From Calothrix sp. PCC 7103 (GTDB taxonomy: Bacteria > Cyanobacteriota > Cyanobacteriia > Cyanobacteriales > Nostocaceae), in the NCBI RefSeq assembly GCF_000331305.1, contig NZ_KB217478.1:6970317-7034316 (forward strand): a DNA stretch of 64,000 nt. Reading direction: 5' to 3'. The notes under the pieces were generated by a model, which was not told the DNA's origin, ran no database searches, and saw nothing but the letters and a program-made list of their open reading frames with translations. Numbering within the stretch: the first letter of the stretch is position 1; every line of letters starts with the position of its first letter. Below, in pieces: positions 55,386 to 64,000 of the stretch. The translations under genes were made by a program, and so were the position numbers.

Positions 55386-55895
55386 TTAGGCGATTTCATG
55401 AAAATGGTAGGTAACGGCGCCTGTATAATGGTCGTTATCAACTCTTACGTAGCCAGATTTGAGCATTTCTTTTAACACTGCTTCAATTTCTGCAAATCCT
55501 AACCCGGTAGCTTTTACTGCTTGGGTAACCGTGATTTTACCTTCATTCTTCTCTGCTGCATCAATAAGTTTTACCATTAGTTGTTGTTGAGGTGCTTGGT
55601 AAACTTGGGATGCTACAACCGACTGATTCATTGGTACTCCATAAGGTGATAAACCTGCTTTGAGACGCATTTGCATTTCACGCTCTGCTACCATATCTGG
55701 CATTAAGAACAAATCAACTACTTGCCCTACTCCAAATAAACCCCCAGTAATTAACCACAAAATACCACTACCTATTTTGCCGTTATAGAGTCGGTGTAGT
55801 CCACCAAAACCTAGTAGCATTCCTGCGGCAAAAACGTAGGACAATAATAAGCGGTCTTTGGATTTCTCCTGTATAGTTTCTGCATTCATATTCAT
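55386..55895 (-). CDS. TM2 domain membrane protein
   Basis: A 169-residue protein with two membrane helices at about 17-60 forming a TM2 domain ('[19 protein letters not shown]', '[15 protein letters not shown]'), followed by a linker and a C-terminal winged-helix-like segment ('[19 protein letters not shown]') of about 60 residues. The function is unknown; TM2 proteins are found across bacteria and animals. The C-terminal part may bind nucleic acid or protein. It is convergent with the DUF2996 gene. Confidence 0.8.
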   Translation of the reverse strand: MNMNAETIQEKSKDRLLLSYVFAAGMLLGFGGLHRLYNGKIGSGILWLITGGLFGVGQVVDLFLMPDMVAEREMQMRLKAGLSPYGVPMNQSVVASQVYQAPQQQLMVKLIDAAEKNEGKITVTQAVKATGLGFAEIEAVLKEMLKSGYVRVDNDHYTGAVTYHFHEIA

Positions 55896-56279
55896 TTACC
55901 TATATGGTTACGATTTAATTTTTTAATGGTTAAAAATATACATAAAGAAACCCGGTTTCTCGCGCACAATCTTCGTGTTATTACAAGTTCTCGATAAGAA
56001 ACCCGGTTTATAGAAGGCGCCTCTTTATATAATGATGAGTTGAAATAACATAGGTTACTTCACCCAAGCGACTCACCCGACCGGGTGATTTTTGAGAATA
56101 AACGCACGATTTTTAAAGTTAAAAAAAGTTTTGTTGCAACTCTTAACGTTTTGATCCTGCTGGTTTGCACCCAAGGCTTGGTAGACTTAGTTTTATACTT
56201 GTTATTCGCGATTTTGGCGTGCTTTTGGCGTTGCCAGGAAGCTTAAAAGATACCACTAAAGGCAAGAGCAATTTTAAAC
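55896..56279. other. Upstream region of acsF with repeats
   Basis: It holds AGAAACC repeats at 55946-55960 and 55997-56011 and a TCACCCG/CGGGTGA hairpin at 56073-56088 followed by T-rich sequence (perhaps an upstream terminator). The last 190 bases presumably carry the acsF promoter and leader. No gene was recognised. Confidence 0.55.
55946..56011. repeat. Two AGAAACC-N-GGTTTCT palindromes
   Basis: The copy at 55946-55960 is perfect; the copy at 55997-56011 has a mismatched last arm. This is the same family as at 30105, 35806 and 59047. Confidence 0.8.
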
Positions 56280-57356
56280 ATGGTAGATTCCCTCAAAAAA
56301 CCAGGTATTGAAGAAATGCGTGCGGGGACTAAGGTTCCAGCGAAGGAAACTCTGCTGACTCCCCGATTTTATACCACCGACTTTGATGAAATGGCTCGTA
56401 TGGATCTTTCGGTCAACGAAGATGAGCTACGAGCTATTGTGCAAGAGTTTCGCGTTGATTATAACCGCCATCACTTTGTTCGGGATGCCCAATTTGAACA
56501 ATCCTGGGACCACATTGATGGAGAAACTCGTAAGTTGTTCGTTGAATTTTTAGAGCGTTCTTGTACCGCTGAGTTTTCTGGCTTTTTGCTTTACAAAGAA
56601 CTCGGTCGTCGCTTAAAAGATAAAAGTCCTTTACTCGCTGAAGGATTTAATTTGATGTCGCGCGATGAAGCACGTCACGCGGGCTTTTTGAATAAAGCGC
56701 TGTCTGACTTCAACTTGTCGCTCGATTTGGGTTTCCTGACAAAAAGCCGCAGTTATACATTCTTTAAACCCAAATTTATCTTCTACGCTACTTATCTATC
56801 AGAAAAGATAGGCTACTGGCGCTACATCACAATTTACCGTAACCTCGAAGCGAATCCAAACCATCAGATTTATCCAATTTTCCGCTGGTTTGAAAACTGG
56901 TGCCAAGACGAAAACCGTCATGGTGACTTTTTTGATGCGGTAATGCGCGCACAACCCCAAACCCTCAATGACTGGAGAGCGCGTTTATGGTGTCGCTTCT
57001 TCTTACTGTCGGTATTTGCGACGATGTATCTTAATGATATTCAGCGCAGTGGTTTTTACGAATCACTCGGTTTAAACACTCGTGAGTTTGAGTACGAGGT
57101 CATCGACAAAACCAACAAAACCGCAGGACGTGTATTCCCCGTAATGTTGAATACAGACCATCCTGACTTTTACAAGCGGTTAGAAGTTTGCGTCAAAAAC
57201 AATGAAAAACTGGGAGAAATCGCTAATTCCAGCACTCCTAAGCCATTGCAATTCATCCAAAAATTGCCTTACTACGTTTCCAGTGCTTGGCAAATTCTCA
57301 GATTGTATCTAATTAAACCAATAGACGCTGCATCAAATCATGGTGTAGTCCGCTAG
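56280..57356 (+). CDS. acsF: Mg-protoporphyrin IX monomethyl ester cyclase (aerobic)
   Basis: This 358-residue di-iron enzyme has two ExxH iron-binding motifs, '[12 protein letters not shown]' (about 126) and '[12 protein letters not shown]' (about 213). It forms the fifth ring of chlorophyll using oxygen. The N-terminal '[26 protein letters not shown]' region and overall length match cyanobacterial AcsF/ChlA. It acts at the membrane with partner proteins. A clear terminator follows at 57383. Confidence 0.96.
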   Translation: MVDSLKKPGIEEMRAGTKVPAKETLLTPRFYTTDFDEMARMDLSVNEDELRAIVQEFRVDYNRHHFVRDAQFEQSWDHIDGETRKLFVEFLERSCTAEFSGFLLYKELGRRLKDKSPLLAEGFNLMSRDEARHAGFLNKALSDFNLSLDLGFLTKSRSYTFFKPKFIFYATYLSEKIGYWRYITIYRNLEANPNHQIYPIFRWFENWCQDENRHGDFFDAVMRAQPQTLNDWRARLWCRFFLLSVFATMYLNDIQRSGFYESLGLNTREFEYEVIDKTNKTAGRVFPVMLNTDHPDFYKRLEVCVKNNEKLGEIANSSTPKPLQFIQKLPYYVSSAWQILRLYLIKPIDAASNHGVVR

Positions 57357-57382
57357 AACATCCTCAATTTGCTATAAGTTAG

Positions 57383-57413
57383 AGTGGCGCCGCGTTTGCG
57401 ATGCCACTTTTTT
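57383..57413 (+). terminator. Rho-independent terminator of acsF
   Basis: The stem AGTGGC (57383-57388) and GCCACT (57403-57408) is followed by a T run. It contains a GGCGCC site in the 5' arm. Confidence 0.85.
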
Positions 57414-57442
57414 ATGTATATTTTTTTGTATATAAATAGACA

Positions 57443-58120
57443 ATGAATAAGTATGTAACTGTGTTAGTTTTTTTATGCTTATATATAACTGGAAAACCTG
57501 TCTTAGCTCAAACACCTTCAACAAATGCCCAAGATTTAGATTTAAGTCCAGAAATTATCAAAGATAGTCCAGTTTTACAAAGATGGCGCCGTCAAGTACC
57601 AAACGTATTAGAAGGAATTAGAAACGACCCCAGTTTTCGTCCACGATTACGTTTCGGATATTTTCCAACGAACGGGGGAGGAATAAAAATAGGCGCCTCC
57701 GATATCGTCATAGACAAAAGCAGATTTACAATTAGCGGCGAATACTATACGACATTTAACGGTAAACACACCAACTATGGTGGAGAAATAAACTACTACC
57801 TACGTCCATTAGGCAATTATATAAACGTGGCGCCAGTTTTAGGTTATCGTCACATATCTGGAGAAAACTATTCGACTAACGGCGTTTCAGTCGGCGCCAA
57901 ACTATTACTAGTACTATCACGCTCCGGTGGTGGAGACATTTCTTTAACACAAAGTTGGGTAGCTCCCACATCAAACGAAGAAATAGGATTAACAAAATTA
58001 TCAGTAGGTTACGCAATCACACGCAAACTGAGAATATCCACAGATATCGAACAACAAAACGGGCGCCGAAACAAAGACAGTCGCATCGGCATCATCTTAG
58101 AATACATGTTGGGACAGTAG
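57443..58120 (+). CDS. Secreted outer-membrane-like hypothetical protein
   Basis: A 225-residue protein with a signal peptide (cut near 'VLAQTPS', residue 23). The mature part is rich in alternating aromatic and Gly residues and ends 'GIILEYMLGQ', a typical beta-barrel-like C-terminus. It may be a small outer-membrane barrel. No family was recognised. It starts 87 bases after acsF, beyond its terminator. Confidence 0.65.
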   Translation: MNKYVTVLVFLCLYITGKPVLAQTPSTNAQDLDLSPEIIKDSPVLQRWRRQVPNVLEGIRNDPSFRPRLRFGYFPTNGGGIKIGASDIVIDKSRFTISGEYYTTFNGKHTNYGGEINYYLRPLGNYINVAPVLGYRHISGENYSTNGVSVGAKLLLVLSRSGGGDISLTQSWVAPTSNEEIGLTKLSVGYAITRKLRISTDIEQQNGRRNKDSRIGIILEYMLGQ

Positions 58121-58163
58121 GTTGGCTGGAGGAATGGTACCCAACATCTTTGCCTAATTCAGC

Positions 58164-58964
58164 CTATATTTCGATAAATAAACCCGGTTTCTGGATTGCT
58201 AAAAAGTTGGTAATTTTAAAAATCTCTAAACCATAGTTATAATCTTTTATTTTGTAAACTCCATTTCTTAATACACGATAAAATTCATATTTATCACCTA
58301 ATAACTCAAAAAAGTCAAGCATGAATATTCTTGTAGACAAACATGTTTGACCAAATTCAAATTGTATGCATTTGACGGCGCCAGCAGCAAGCATTCTCTC
58401 GCTACCCAAAAGCACATCTATTTCATGTCCCTCTACGTCAATTTTTAATAAATCTATTTCTAAAATACCTTTATCCGCGCAGAATGAATCAAGCGTTTTA
58501 ATTGTAATTTCATTCTGACGAACATTACCTGCATTTTTAATCAAAATATTCGGTGTTAAAGATGCAATTGCTTCACCTTCACTCGAAAAATATATACTAC
58601 CAGTCGTATTTTCTTTACTTAAAGCAAAATTGAAAATTGAAACATTATTTTGACGTGAAAATTCATTAGTTAAAATATCATAACATTTACTTTGCGGCTC
58701 AAAGCAATATATTTGGCTCTTATCACCAAGTATTTTAATGACATCGTTTGTAAATTGTCCCTCATTGGCGCCAACGTCAAACACGCAATAACTATCTTTA
58801 ATATTGACTTTTGTAAAATACCAGTCTAGAGCCTGCTTTTCACCACTATTTTTGATTGCATACCCACCTCCAACATTCATACCAGCATGGCAAAGCTTTA
58901 ATGTTTTTTCCCAAAAAGGTTGCAGCCAAGGTCTAGATATAACCCATCTTAAAGTTTGTTCCAT
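58164..58964 (-). CDS. FkbM-family methyltransferase
   Basis: This 266-residue SAM-dependent methyltransferase has motif I 'VFDVGANEGQF' (about 59) and the FkbM-type 'IDLLKIDVEGHEIDVLLGS' (about 175). Such enzymes O-methylate sugars or other small compounds, often in surface polysaccharide paths. The last residues ('AIQKPGLFIEI') are encoded by an AGAAACC-type repeat copy at 58178-58192, so the natural C-terminus was probably shorter or different. Confidence 0.85.
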   Translation of the reverse strand: MEQTLRWVISRPWLQPFWEKTLKLCHAGMNVGGGYAIKNSGEKQALDWYFTKVNIKDSYCVFDVGANEGQFTNDVIKILGDKSQIYCFEPQSKCYDILTNEFSRQNNVSIFNFALSKENTTGSIYFSSEGEAIASLTPNILIKNAGNVRQNEITIKTLDSFCADKGILEIDLLKIDVEGHEIDVLLGSERMLAAGAVKCIQFEFGQTCLSTRIFMLDFFELLGDKYEFYRVLRNGVYKIKDYNYGLEIFKITNFLAIQKPGLFIEI

Positions 58965-59046
58965 ATTTAGATTTTATTAATATATTCTATGAAGTTTATA
59001 TGTTTGAGTATATTAAACCACTAACTAAAGGAATAAATAAAATTCT

Positions 59047-59061
59047 AGAAACCCGGTTTCT
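59047..59061. repeat. AGAAACCCGGTTTCT palindrome
   Basis: A perfect copy of the interspersed palindrome in the divergent space between the FkbM and CHASE2-kinase genes. Confidence 0.8.
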
Positions 59062-59165
59062 ATTCCAATACAGCACATAAATTGCTACATTAAATATCTA
59101 GGGCTATGTAACAGCAACTGCCCAGTCTGCAACATCTACCACTTTTAGGAACGTATTGCAACGCC

Positions 59166-61388
59166 GTGATGAATGGACTTTTTAGAAAAATCCGTGCAAC
59201 GCTTGTTAAAGATAAGCATAGTGCTATTACGGCTGACTCGAAGCCGAAAAATTTAGCAGCGCAGGGCAGCAACACCATCAGTAAATTAGTGGTGGTAATT
59301 GCTACAAGTGTAGGAGTTACAGCTTTAATAACAGGTGCCCGTCATTTAACTTGGTTGCAACCGTTAGAAATATCGGCATATGACCAAATGCTGCGCTCAC
59401 GTCCTATGAATGATATTGATAATCGTTTGCTAGTAGTAACAGTAGACGAACCTGATAAACAAAAATTTGGACATCCTTTACCAGTTACAACGCTTAACAA
59501 GCTGTTTACTATCTTAGAGTCTTATCAAGCGCGTGTAATTGGTTTAAATATTTATCGTTCTAATGACAAAGGTATAGGCGCCGGACTTAAAGATAAAAAT
59601 AAACTAATAGTTGCCTGTAAGTTAAGTAGTCATAAAAATTCTGAGATTGCCCCACCATTAGATTTTTCCATAGACAATATCGGTTTTAATGACCTGATAC
59701 CCGACCAAAACGACCGTACAGTTCGTCGCGCTTTGCTATTTGTAAATGCACGCGATCTTAAGTGTAAAGCTGACTATTCATTTGCAGCATCAGTCTCCGA
59801 CGCTTATTTAAAGAAACAAGGTATTCGCTCTGGTTTCAACAAAGATGGCAATTGGGTTGTAGGTAACAAGATTATACCCAGCTTAAAAGGTAAACCCGGT
59901 GGTTACGAAGATGTGGATTTAGGCGGTTATCAAATCTTGCTTAACTATCGTCACCCTGATTATTTGGCGCGACAAGTAACCCTGACACAAGTTCTTAACA
60001 ATAAAGTTAATCCAGATTTAGTAAAAGATAAGTTAGTTATTATTGGTAACATTGCCCCCAGTATTGATAGAGGAGTTTCAACACCATACGGCGCCTTATC
60101 AAAACAGCCACTTGGTACACAAACTGTGTTTATTCAAGCACAGACAGTAAGCAATATTCTTGGTACAGTACTCGATAATAAACCGTTGATTTGGTACTTT
60201 ACAGATTTTGCGGAAATTGGCTGGGTGTGGCTTTGGGCACTTGTAGGAGGGGCAGTAGGCTGGCGTTTCCGTAACCCGTTAATGTTTTTAGTCGTAGGTG
60301 GGACTAGTTTAGGCGCCTTGTTAGGGATATGCTATTTCTTATTTTTACAAGCAGGATGGGTACCAGTAGTACCACCCGCAATTGCATTACTAATGACAGG
60401 TATTGGTACAGTGGCATATTTAGCTTATCGTACCGAAATAGAAACAAGAATAATTATCATTCAAGTTGAAAAACAACAAGAAGCAATAGCTCAACTGAGT
60501 GCATTACTCAAAGAACCAACTCGTCTTCCAGATACACAACTGCGTAGGGATGTTGTAGACGCTCCACCTCAACGCAACACAGGTGATTATCTATTAAGTG
60601 GAAGATATCAAATTACGCGCGTGCTTGGGTCTGGAGGTTTTGGTTCTACTTATGTAGCTAAAGATACTCAGCGTCCAGGTGAGCCAAGTTGTGTAGTTAA
60701 ACAATTAATGCCTGCACGTCGCGATGCTCGTTTTATGGAAGTCGCACGTCGGTTGTTTGATGCAGAAGCAGAGATTTTATTGATATTGGGTAAACATCTA
60801 CAAATTCCTGACTTACTCGCATATTTTGAAGAAAACAACGAATTTTACTTAGTAGAAGAGTATGTAAGAGGGCAAACGCTGAGTAAAGAATTATCAGCAC
60901 ACGATACTCAAGACGAAGAATATGTAACCGAAATGCTCAAAAGCGTCTTACAAGTTCTGAAATTTGTTCACGAACACCGAGTTATTCACCGTGATATTAA
61001 ACCCGACAATATTATTCGCAACTCTCAAGATAATAACTTAGTGCTAATAGACTTTGGCGCTGTTAAGAAAATGCAGCCACCTAGTAACGAAACTGAGTTA
61101 GCAACTGTAGCAATTGGCACTCGTGGATATGCGGCGCCAGAGCAACTAGCAGGACATCCCCGTTTGAGCAGCGATATTTACGCTTTGGGAATGATTGGTA
61201 TTCAAGCTTTAACAGGTGTAGCACCACAAGCTTTGGATATTAACCCCGATACTGGAAATGTAGAATGGCGCCATCTTGTTACAGTCAGCGACAAGTTAGG
61301 CAATATATTAGATAAAATGGTGTGCTATCACTTCAACGAACGATATCAAACAGCAGCAGAAGTACTAGAAGATTTAAGTAAACTGTAG
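59166..61388 (+). CDS. CHASE2 sensor Ser/Thr kinase
   Basis: A 740-residue receptor with a first membrane segment near 35-55, an extracellular CHASE2 domain (about 60-330, 'WLQPLEISAYDQMLRSRP' start), three membrane segments (about 345-430) and a cytoplasmic Hanks kinase (about 475-738) with 'LGSGGFGSTYVAKD', 'HRDIKPDNIIR' and 'DFGAVKKM'. It is the cyanobacterial CHASE2-kinase architecture. The kinase part closely resembles that of the SH3-domain kinase at 48954, suggesting paralogues. A start at 59169 is also possible (second Met). Confidence 0.9.
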   Translation: MMNGLFRKIRATLVKDKHSAITADSKPKNLAAQGSNTISKLVVVIATSVGVTALITGARHLTWLQPLEISAYDQMLRSRPMNDIDNRLLVVTVDEPDKQKFGHPLPVTTLNKLFTILESYQARVIGLNIYRSNDKGIGAGLKDKNKLIVACKLSSHKNSEIAPPLDFSIDNIGFNDLIPDQNDRTVRRALLFVNARDLKCKADYSFAASVSDAYLKKQGIRSGFNKDGNWVVGNKIIPSLKGKPGGYEDVDLGGYQILLNYRHPDYLARQVTLTQVLNNKVNPDLVKDKLVIIGNIAPSIDRGVSTPYGALSKQPLGTQTVFIQAQTVSNILGTVLDNKPLIWYFTDFAEIGWVWLWALVGGAVGWRFRNPLMFLVVGGTSLGALLGICYFLFLQAGWVPVVPPAIALLMTGIGTVAYLAYRTEIETRIIIIQVEKQQEAIAQLSALLKEPTRLPDTQLRRDVVDAPPQRNTGDYLLSGRYQITRVLGSGGFGSTYVAKDTQRPGEPSCVVKQLMPARRDARFMEVARRLFDAEAEILLILGKHLQIPDLLAYFEENNEFYLVEEYVRGQTLSKELSAHDTQDEEYVTEMLKSVLQVLKFVHEHRVIHRDIKPDNIIRNSQDNNLVLIDFGAVKKMQPPSNETELATVAIGTRGYAAPEQLAGHPRLSSDIYALGMIGIQALTGVAPQALDINPDTGNVEWRHLVTVSDKLGNILDKMVCYHFNERYQTAAEVLEDLSKL

Positions 61389-61472
61389 GTTGGGTGTCGC
61401 TTTATGCGGAACCCAACATTTCTCTTCAATATATAAGTGACAGTGTTTGTATCTAATAAATAAACCACACCT

Positions 61473-61764
61473 TTACCTTCCTTCCACTGCCTCATCAAAC
61501 ATTTTAATTTGTTCTGGTGTTAAATCGTTTAATGTACCTGAAACTGTTTCTACTGTGAGTATCTTTGTAATTCGACGTGTTAAATCATGTTCAGAAATTG
61601 CTCTCATTTCTTCTGGGGTACACTTACCAAAAAGTTCTACTAGCATATCTATCATTGCTCGCTTATTCAATCGAACTGTGTATACAACTACTCTTAAATA
61701 ATTTCTCAACAATTGGTGAAATGGTATTATAAAGTTCTTGAGTATCGCTGGAAACTTCTTGCAT
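61473..61764 (-). pseudogene. Small gene interrupted by a frameshift
   Basis: A strong ribosome site (AAGGAG, 7 bases before ATG 61764) begins a frame 'MQEVSSDTQELYNTISPIVE' which stops after 33 residues. A second frame overlaps it and carries a well-formed C-terminal sequence ('MIDMLVELFGKCTPEEM', 'LNDLTPEQIKMFDEAVEGR') up to 61473. The second frame alone is 79 codons long. Together they look like one protein of about 95 residues split by a frameshift near 61690. Programmed shifting, real mutation or sequencing error cannot be told apart here. Confidence 0.6.
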
Positions 61765-61817
61765 AACTAACTCCTTATCGTTGACATAGTAAACATTTAT
61801 TTATATTAGCGTTTTTA

Positions 61818-62693
61818 TTAACTATAGGCGCCTTTAGGTAAAAATCCCAAAAGTCGCTTTAATCTTTCTGAAGCTCCTTCGTAACAATGGCTAGGCATTT
61901 GATAATTCATGCCTGATTCGTATTTGTGCCCAACTAGTCGCTTTGCATATGTAACCTGTGTAATGTAGCGAGATACGTTAGAAGAATTTCTAGAACCACG
62001 ATGCCATACTTGATTATTGAAACAAACTGCTGTACCCATTGCTCCTAAACAGCTATGAACTTGGTTTTCGTACTCTGAAATATCACCATCACAGAATTTA
62101 CCAAATAAATGTGAACCAGGAATTACTTGTGTTGGCCCATTTTCTTTTGAGAGTACGTCAGTCAAGTAATAATTGACAGTAAATGCAAGTACGTTAAGAC
62201 GAATATTAGTTAAAGGTTTACCATCAAGTGACAAAACGTGAGGTGTATCATCTTGATGCCATTTATTTTTAGCTAACCCGTCTGTATCTGGAGGGACTAT
62301 AAATGAGTTATTATGGATAACGTGAACAGTATTAGCGTTCGGAAGTCCATCGTCCATAGAATAACCTGCTCCATTGGCGCCACCAATTAAATGCTCTGCA
62401 AAAGTCACAATTGGTTCGAGCGCAAACAGATTTAAGTTATGTTGCGAATGCTCAAACATCCGCTTTTTCATCATTCCTCTTGATGGATTGTATTTTTCCC
62501 CTTCGGTAATTTTAAGAATTTCATCTAAATCGTTTCTTAGATGTTGGCATAGTTCAGGCGCTAACACGTTATGAATAACTAAAAATCCATTTGCGTGAAA
62601 AGACTCTACCCATTGATTTAATTGTTCTGTAGTTGTTTCTTTTCCAGCTAAGTATTCGGACATGACTTTTATTACAAAGGTATTTAAATTCAT
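61818..62693 (-). CDS. Phytanoyl-CoA dioxygenase (PhyH)-family protein
   Basis: This 291-residue Fe(II)/2-oxoglutarate oxygenase has the metal motif 'KWHQDDTPHV' (HxD, about 143) and a distal His near 'WHRGSRNSS' (about 236), with Arg in 'RYITQVTYAKR' for 2-oxoglutarate. PhyH enzymes hydroxylate or halogenate varied small molecules. The substrate is unknown and there are no secondary-metabolite genes nearby. ATG 62693 or the next Met ten codons in ('MSEYLAGKETTTEQL') may be the start. Confidence 0.8.
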   Translation of the reverse strand: MNLNTFVIKVMSEYLAGKETTTEQLNQWVESFHANGFLVIHNVLAPELCQHLRNDLDEILKITEGEKYNPSRGMMKKRMFEHSQHNLNLFALEPIVTFAEHLIGGANGAGYSMDDGLPNANTVHVIHNNSFIVPPDTDGLAKNKWHQDDTPHVLSLDGKPLTNIRLNVLAFTVNYYLTDVLSKENGPTQVIPGSHLFGKFCDGDISEYENQVHSCLGAMGTAVCFNNQVWHRGSRNSSNVSRYITQVTYAKRLVGHKYESGMNYQMPSHCYEGASERLKRLLGFLPKGAYS

Positions 62694-62773
62694 TATAGGC
62701 GCCGAAGCTTTGTATTATCTGGGCGCCAATTATGATTACTACACACCGCGATGGTTTCAAACTTTTCGTATTA

Positions 62774-62872
62774 TCAGCTTTCGCTTAACCCTAATCTACG
62801 GCGCATCTCAGTACTAGAAATACCACCTTCTTTTTGGCGACGCGCTCTTGAACGCTTAATCATCTCTATCAT
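62774..62872 (-). CDS. Very small basic ORF after the methyltransferase fragment
   Basis: A 32-codon frame with AGGA eight bases before its ATG encodes a basic peptide ('MIEMIKRSRARRQKEGG', then 'SSTEMRRRLGL'). It lies 30 bases after the methyltransferase fragment on the same strand. It may be a remnant of a restriction-modification gene or chance. I do not recognise it. Confidence 0.25.
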   Translation of the reverse strand: MIEMIKRSRARRQKEGGISSTEMRRRLGLSES

Positions 62873-62902
62873 AAACTCTATCCTGCATTACAAACTTTCT
62901 AA

Positions 62903-63502
62903 CTATTTTCGCGATTTTTCCGGATTATAGTAAGGCGATGACTCTACTTTGTTGGCTTTCATAATGGCATCTTTAATATCACTTTTGATATCATCATTAG
63001 CTAACGAATATGCAGCTTCTAATGATTTAATTGCAACAATTCGTGTAGCTTGTATATTTCGAGCATTGTGATAGATTTTTCCTTGTTTTTTAAAGTGTAA
63101 AATATCTTCTTTTATAACTTGTCCATAACGATTTTTAAATTTTCTTTCTTGGCGTGTATGTAAATCCATGCCAAATACTTGATAAGCTATTTCTGTAACT
63201 ATCTCACCATTATAAAAAGCTGTTCCTCTCACGTTGGATTCTCTGCCAACAATAAATATTATCCTGCTATCAGCGCTACATATACGCAAAAGTTCTTGTA
63301 AAGTAGCAGCCATGTCTAAGCAGTATTGAATTACTGTTAAAAATCTATTGGCTCGATGCTTACGATTTGAGCCAAATTCAGATTTAGCTACCTCTAAAAG
63401 GTTCCATCCTAATGCTTCAGTGGAAGCTCGATATTGTTGATGATAGTTGAATACGTTTATATAAGGAGGAGATGTAATAACAAGATTTACTTTGCCAATC
63501 AA
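62903..63502 (-). pseudogene. DNA methyltransferase fragment (SPPY motif), N-terminus missing
   Basis: A 199-codon frame with the catalytic amino-methyltransferase motif 'VITSPPYINVFNYH' near its start and a normal-looking C-terminus. It can start only at TTG 63502, since an in-frame TAA lies 9 bases upstream, and no SAM-binding FxGxG motif is present. In families with motif order I then IV, the SAM-binding half should precede SPPY, so the N-terminal half appears lost. The product would be an N4-cytosine or N6-adenine methylase by family. Confidence 0.6.
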
Positions 63503-63778
63503 AGGACTTTATTGATTGCGCGTTGCGAAATTTTTAGCTGATGCTTATCCCTCTTCTGTCACTCTTCGGTTTTTCCTATTATTAATATTTTCCGAACAGA
63601 AGGTATATTAGGGAATGAGCGCATTTGCTCATCTAATTTTTGACATCAATATTAAAAGCCTTTGATAAAGATTGTTATCGTTATTAATACGTAATTTTTT
63701 GGTTTAAAAAAAGGGACAGGCAAGGATGCCTATCCCACAAGAGGTATATTTAGTACACGTACACGAATATTGGAAAAA
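63503..63778. other. Intergenic space with repeat
   Basis: It contains the GGGACAGGC/GCCTATCCC-type inverted repeat at 63713-63736, near the end of the transketolase gene. No further feature was recognised. Confidence 0.5.
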
Positions 63779-64000
63779 TTAGCCTAGTACTTTTTTGGCT
63801 GTTGCTAGTACGTTGTCAACGGTGAAGCCGAATTTTTCCATACACACTGGACCAGGCGCCGATGCACCGAATGTGTCGATGCTAACGGTGGCGCCTTCGG
63901 TACCGACATATTTGTGCCAACCGAAGCTTACACCTGCTTCTACAGATACACGCTTGGTAACAGCTTTAGGAAGAACAGATTCTTTGTAAGCTGCGTCTTG
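63779..64000 (-). CDS. tkt: Transketolase, C-terminal end (partial)
   Basis: The last 73 codons of a minus-strand gene running out of the window. The C-terminal sequence '[16 protein letters not shown]', '[20 protein letters not shown]' and '[13 protein letters not shown]' is the signature C-terminal domain of transketolase. It serves the Calvin cycle and pentose phosphate path using thiamine diphosphate. Two GGCGCC sites lie in this short piece. Confidence 0.92.
   Translation of the reverse strand, partial: QDAAYKESVLPKAVTKRVSVEAGVSFGWHKYVGTEGATVSIDTFGASAPGPVCMEKFGFTVDNVLATAKKVLG

Noticed and set aside
1-64000. tRNA, rRNA or other known structured RNAs
   Set aside because: I looked for T-arm-like GGTTCGAATCC patterns and conserved RNA cores on both strands and saw none.

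Overview
The window looks like chromosomal DNA of a filamentous, probably heterocyst-forming cyanobacterium of the Nostocales. I infer this from the aerobic Mg-protoporphyrin cyclase AcsF, phylloquinone (men) genes, GuaB3, a LabA-like NYN protein, cyanobacteria-only families (DUF3038/DUF4335, DUF2996), a fused CHASE2-Ser/Thr kinase, an 11-PAS phytochrome-type histidine kinase, and intergenic spaces full of short interspersed repeats. Base composition is about 40% GC. The usual cyanobacterial highly iterated palindrome GCGATCGC was not found by eye. The hexamer GGCGCC occurs about 100 times, roughly 20 times chance.

Layout. 1-7.2 kb is an accessory island: a frameshifted IS5-type transposase, then four tightly packed plus-strand genes (small unknown protein, UPF1-like SF1 helicase, double-HKD phospholipase-D-type protein, 785-residue unknown). 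This is the best candidate for an undescribed, possibly defence-related system. 7.5-16.3 kb holds housekeeping genes: DUF4335/DUF3038 pair, mutS2, guaB3, trxA, LOG-family gene. 16.5-26.7 kb has pepA and a three-gene two-component operon (giant PAS kinase, Rcp1-type regulator, hybrid kinase). 27-30 kb has an EcsC-like gene and a hydrolase/acyltransferase pair resembling a split phytyl-ester-synthase. 30.4-39.3 kb has metG, a NYN gene, lptC, dacB and the fatty-acid operon plsX-fabH-fabD. 39.4-43.1 kb has menC, menA and menF. 43.1-52.4 kb has a Ser/Thr kinase fused to a periplasmic binding domain, two MoaD-like sulfur carriers, a kinase/OmpA-beta-helix pair and thrC.

52.4-54.6 kb is a second accessory patch: a retropepsin-like protease with a small overlapping partner, and a GNAT acetyltransferase with a small overlapping upstream ORF that sits inside a broken Uma2-type gene. 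54.7-61.4 kb has DUF2996, TM2, acsF, a secreted protein, an FkbM methyltransferase and a CHASE2-kinase. The last 2.6 kb has a frameshifted small gene, a PhyH-type dioxygenase, a DNA-methyltransferase fragment and the end of transketolase.

Several families of short repeats recur through the window. Some copies lie in frame inside genes (mutS2, both large kinases), adding extra peptide to otherwise conserved proteins. All calls come from reading the sequence and the translated proteins; no database search was run.
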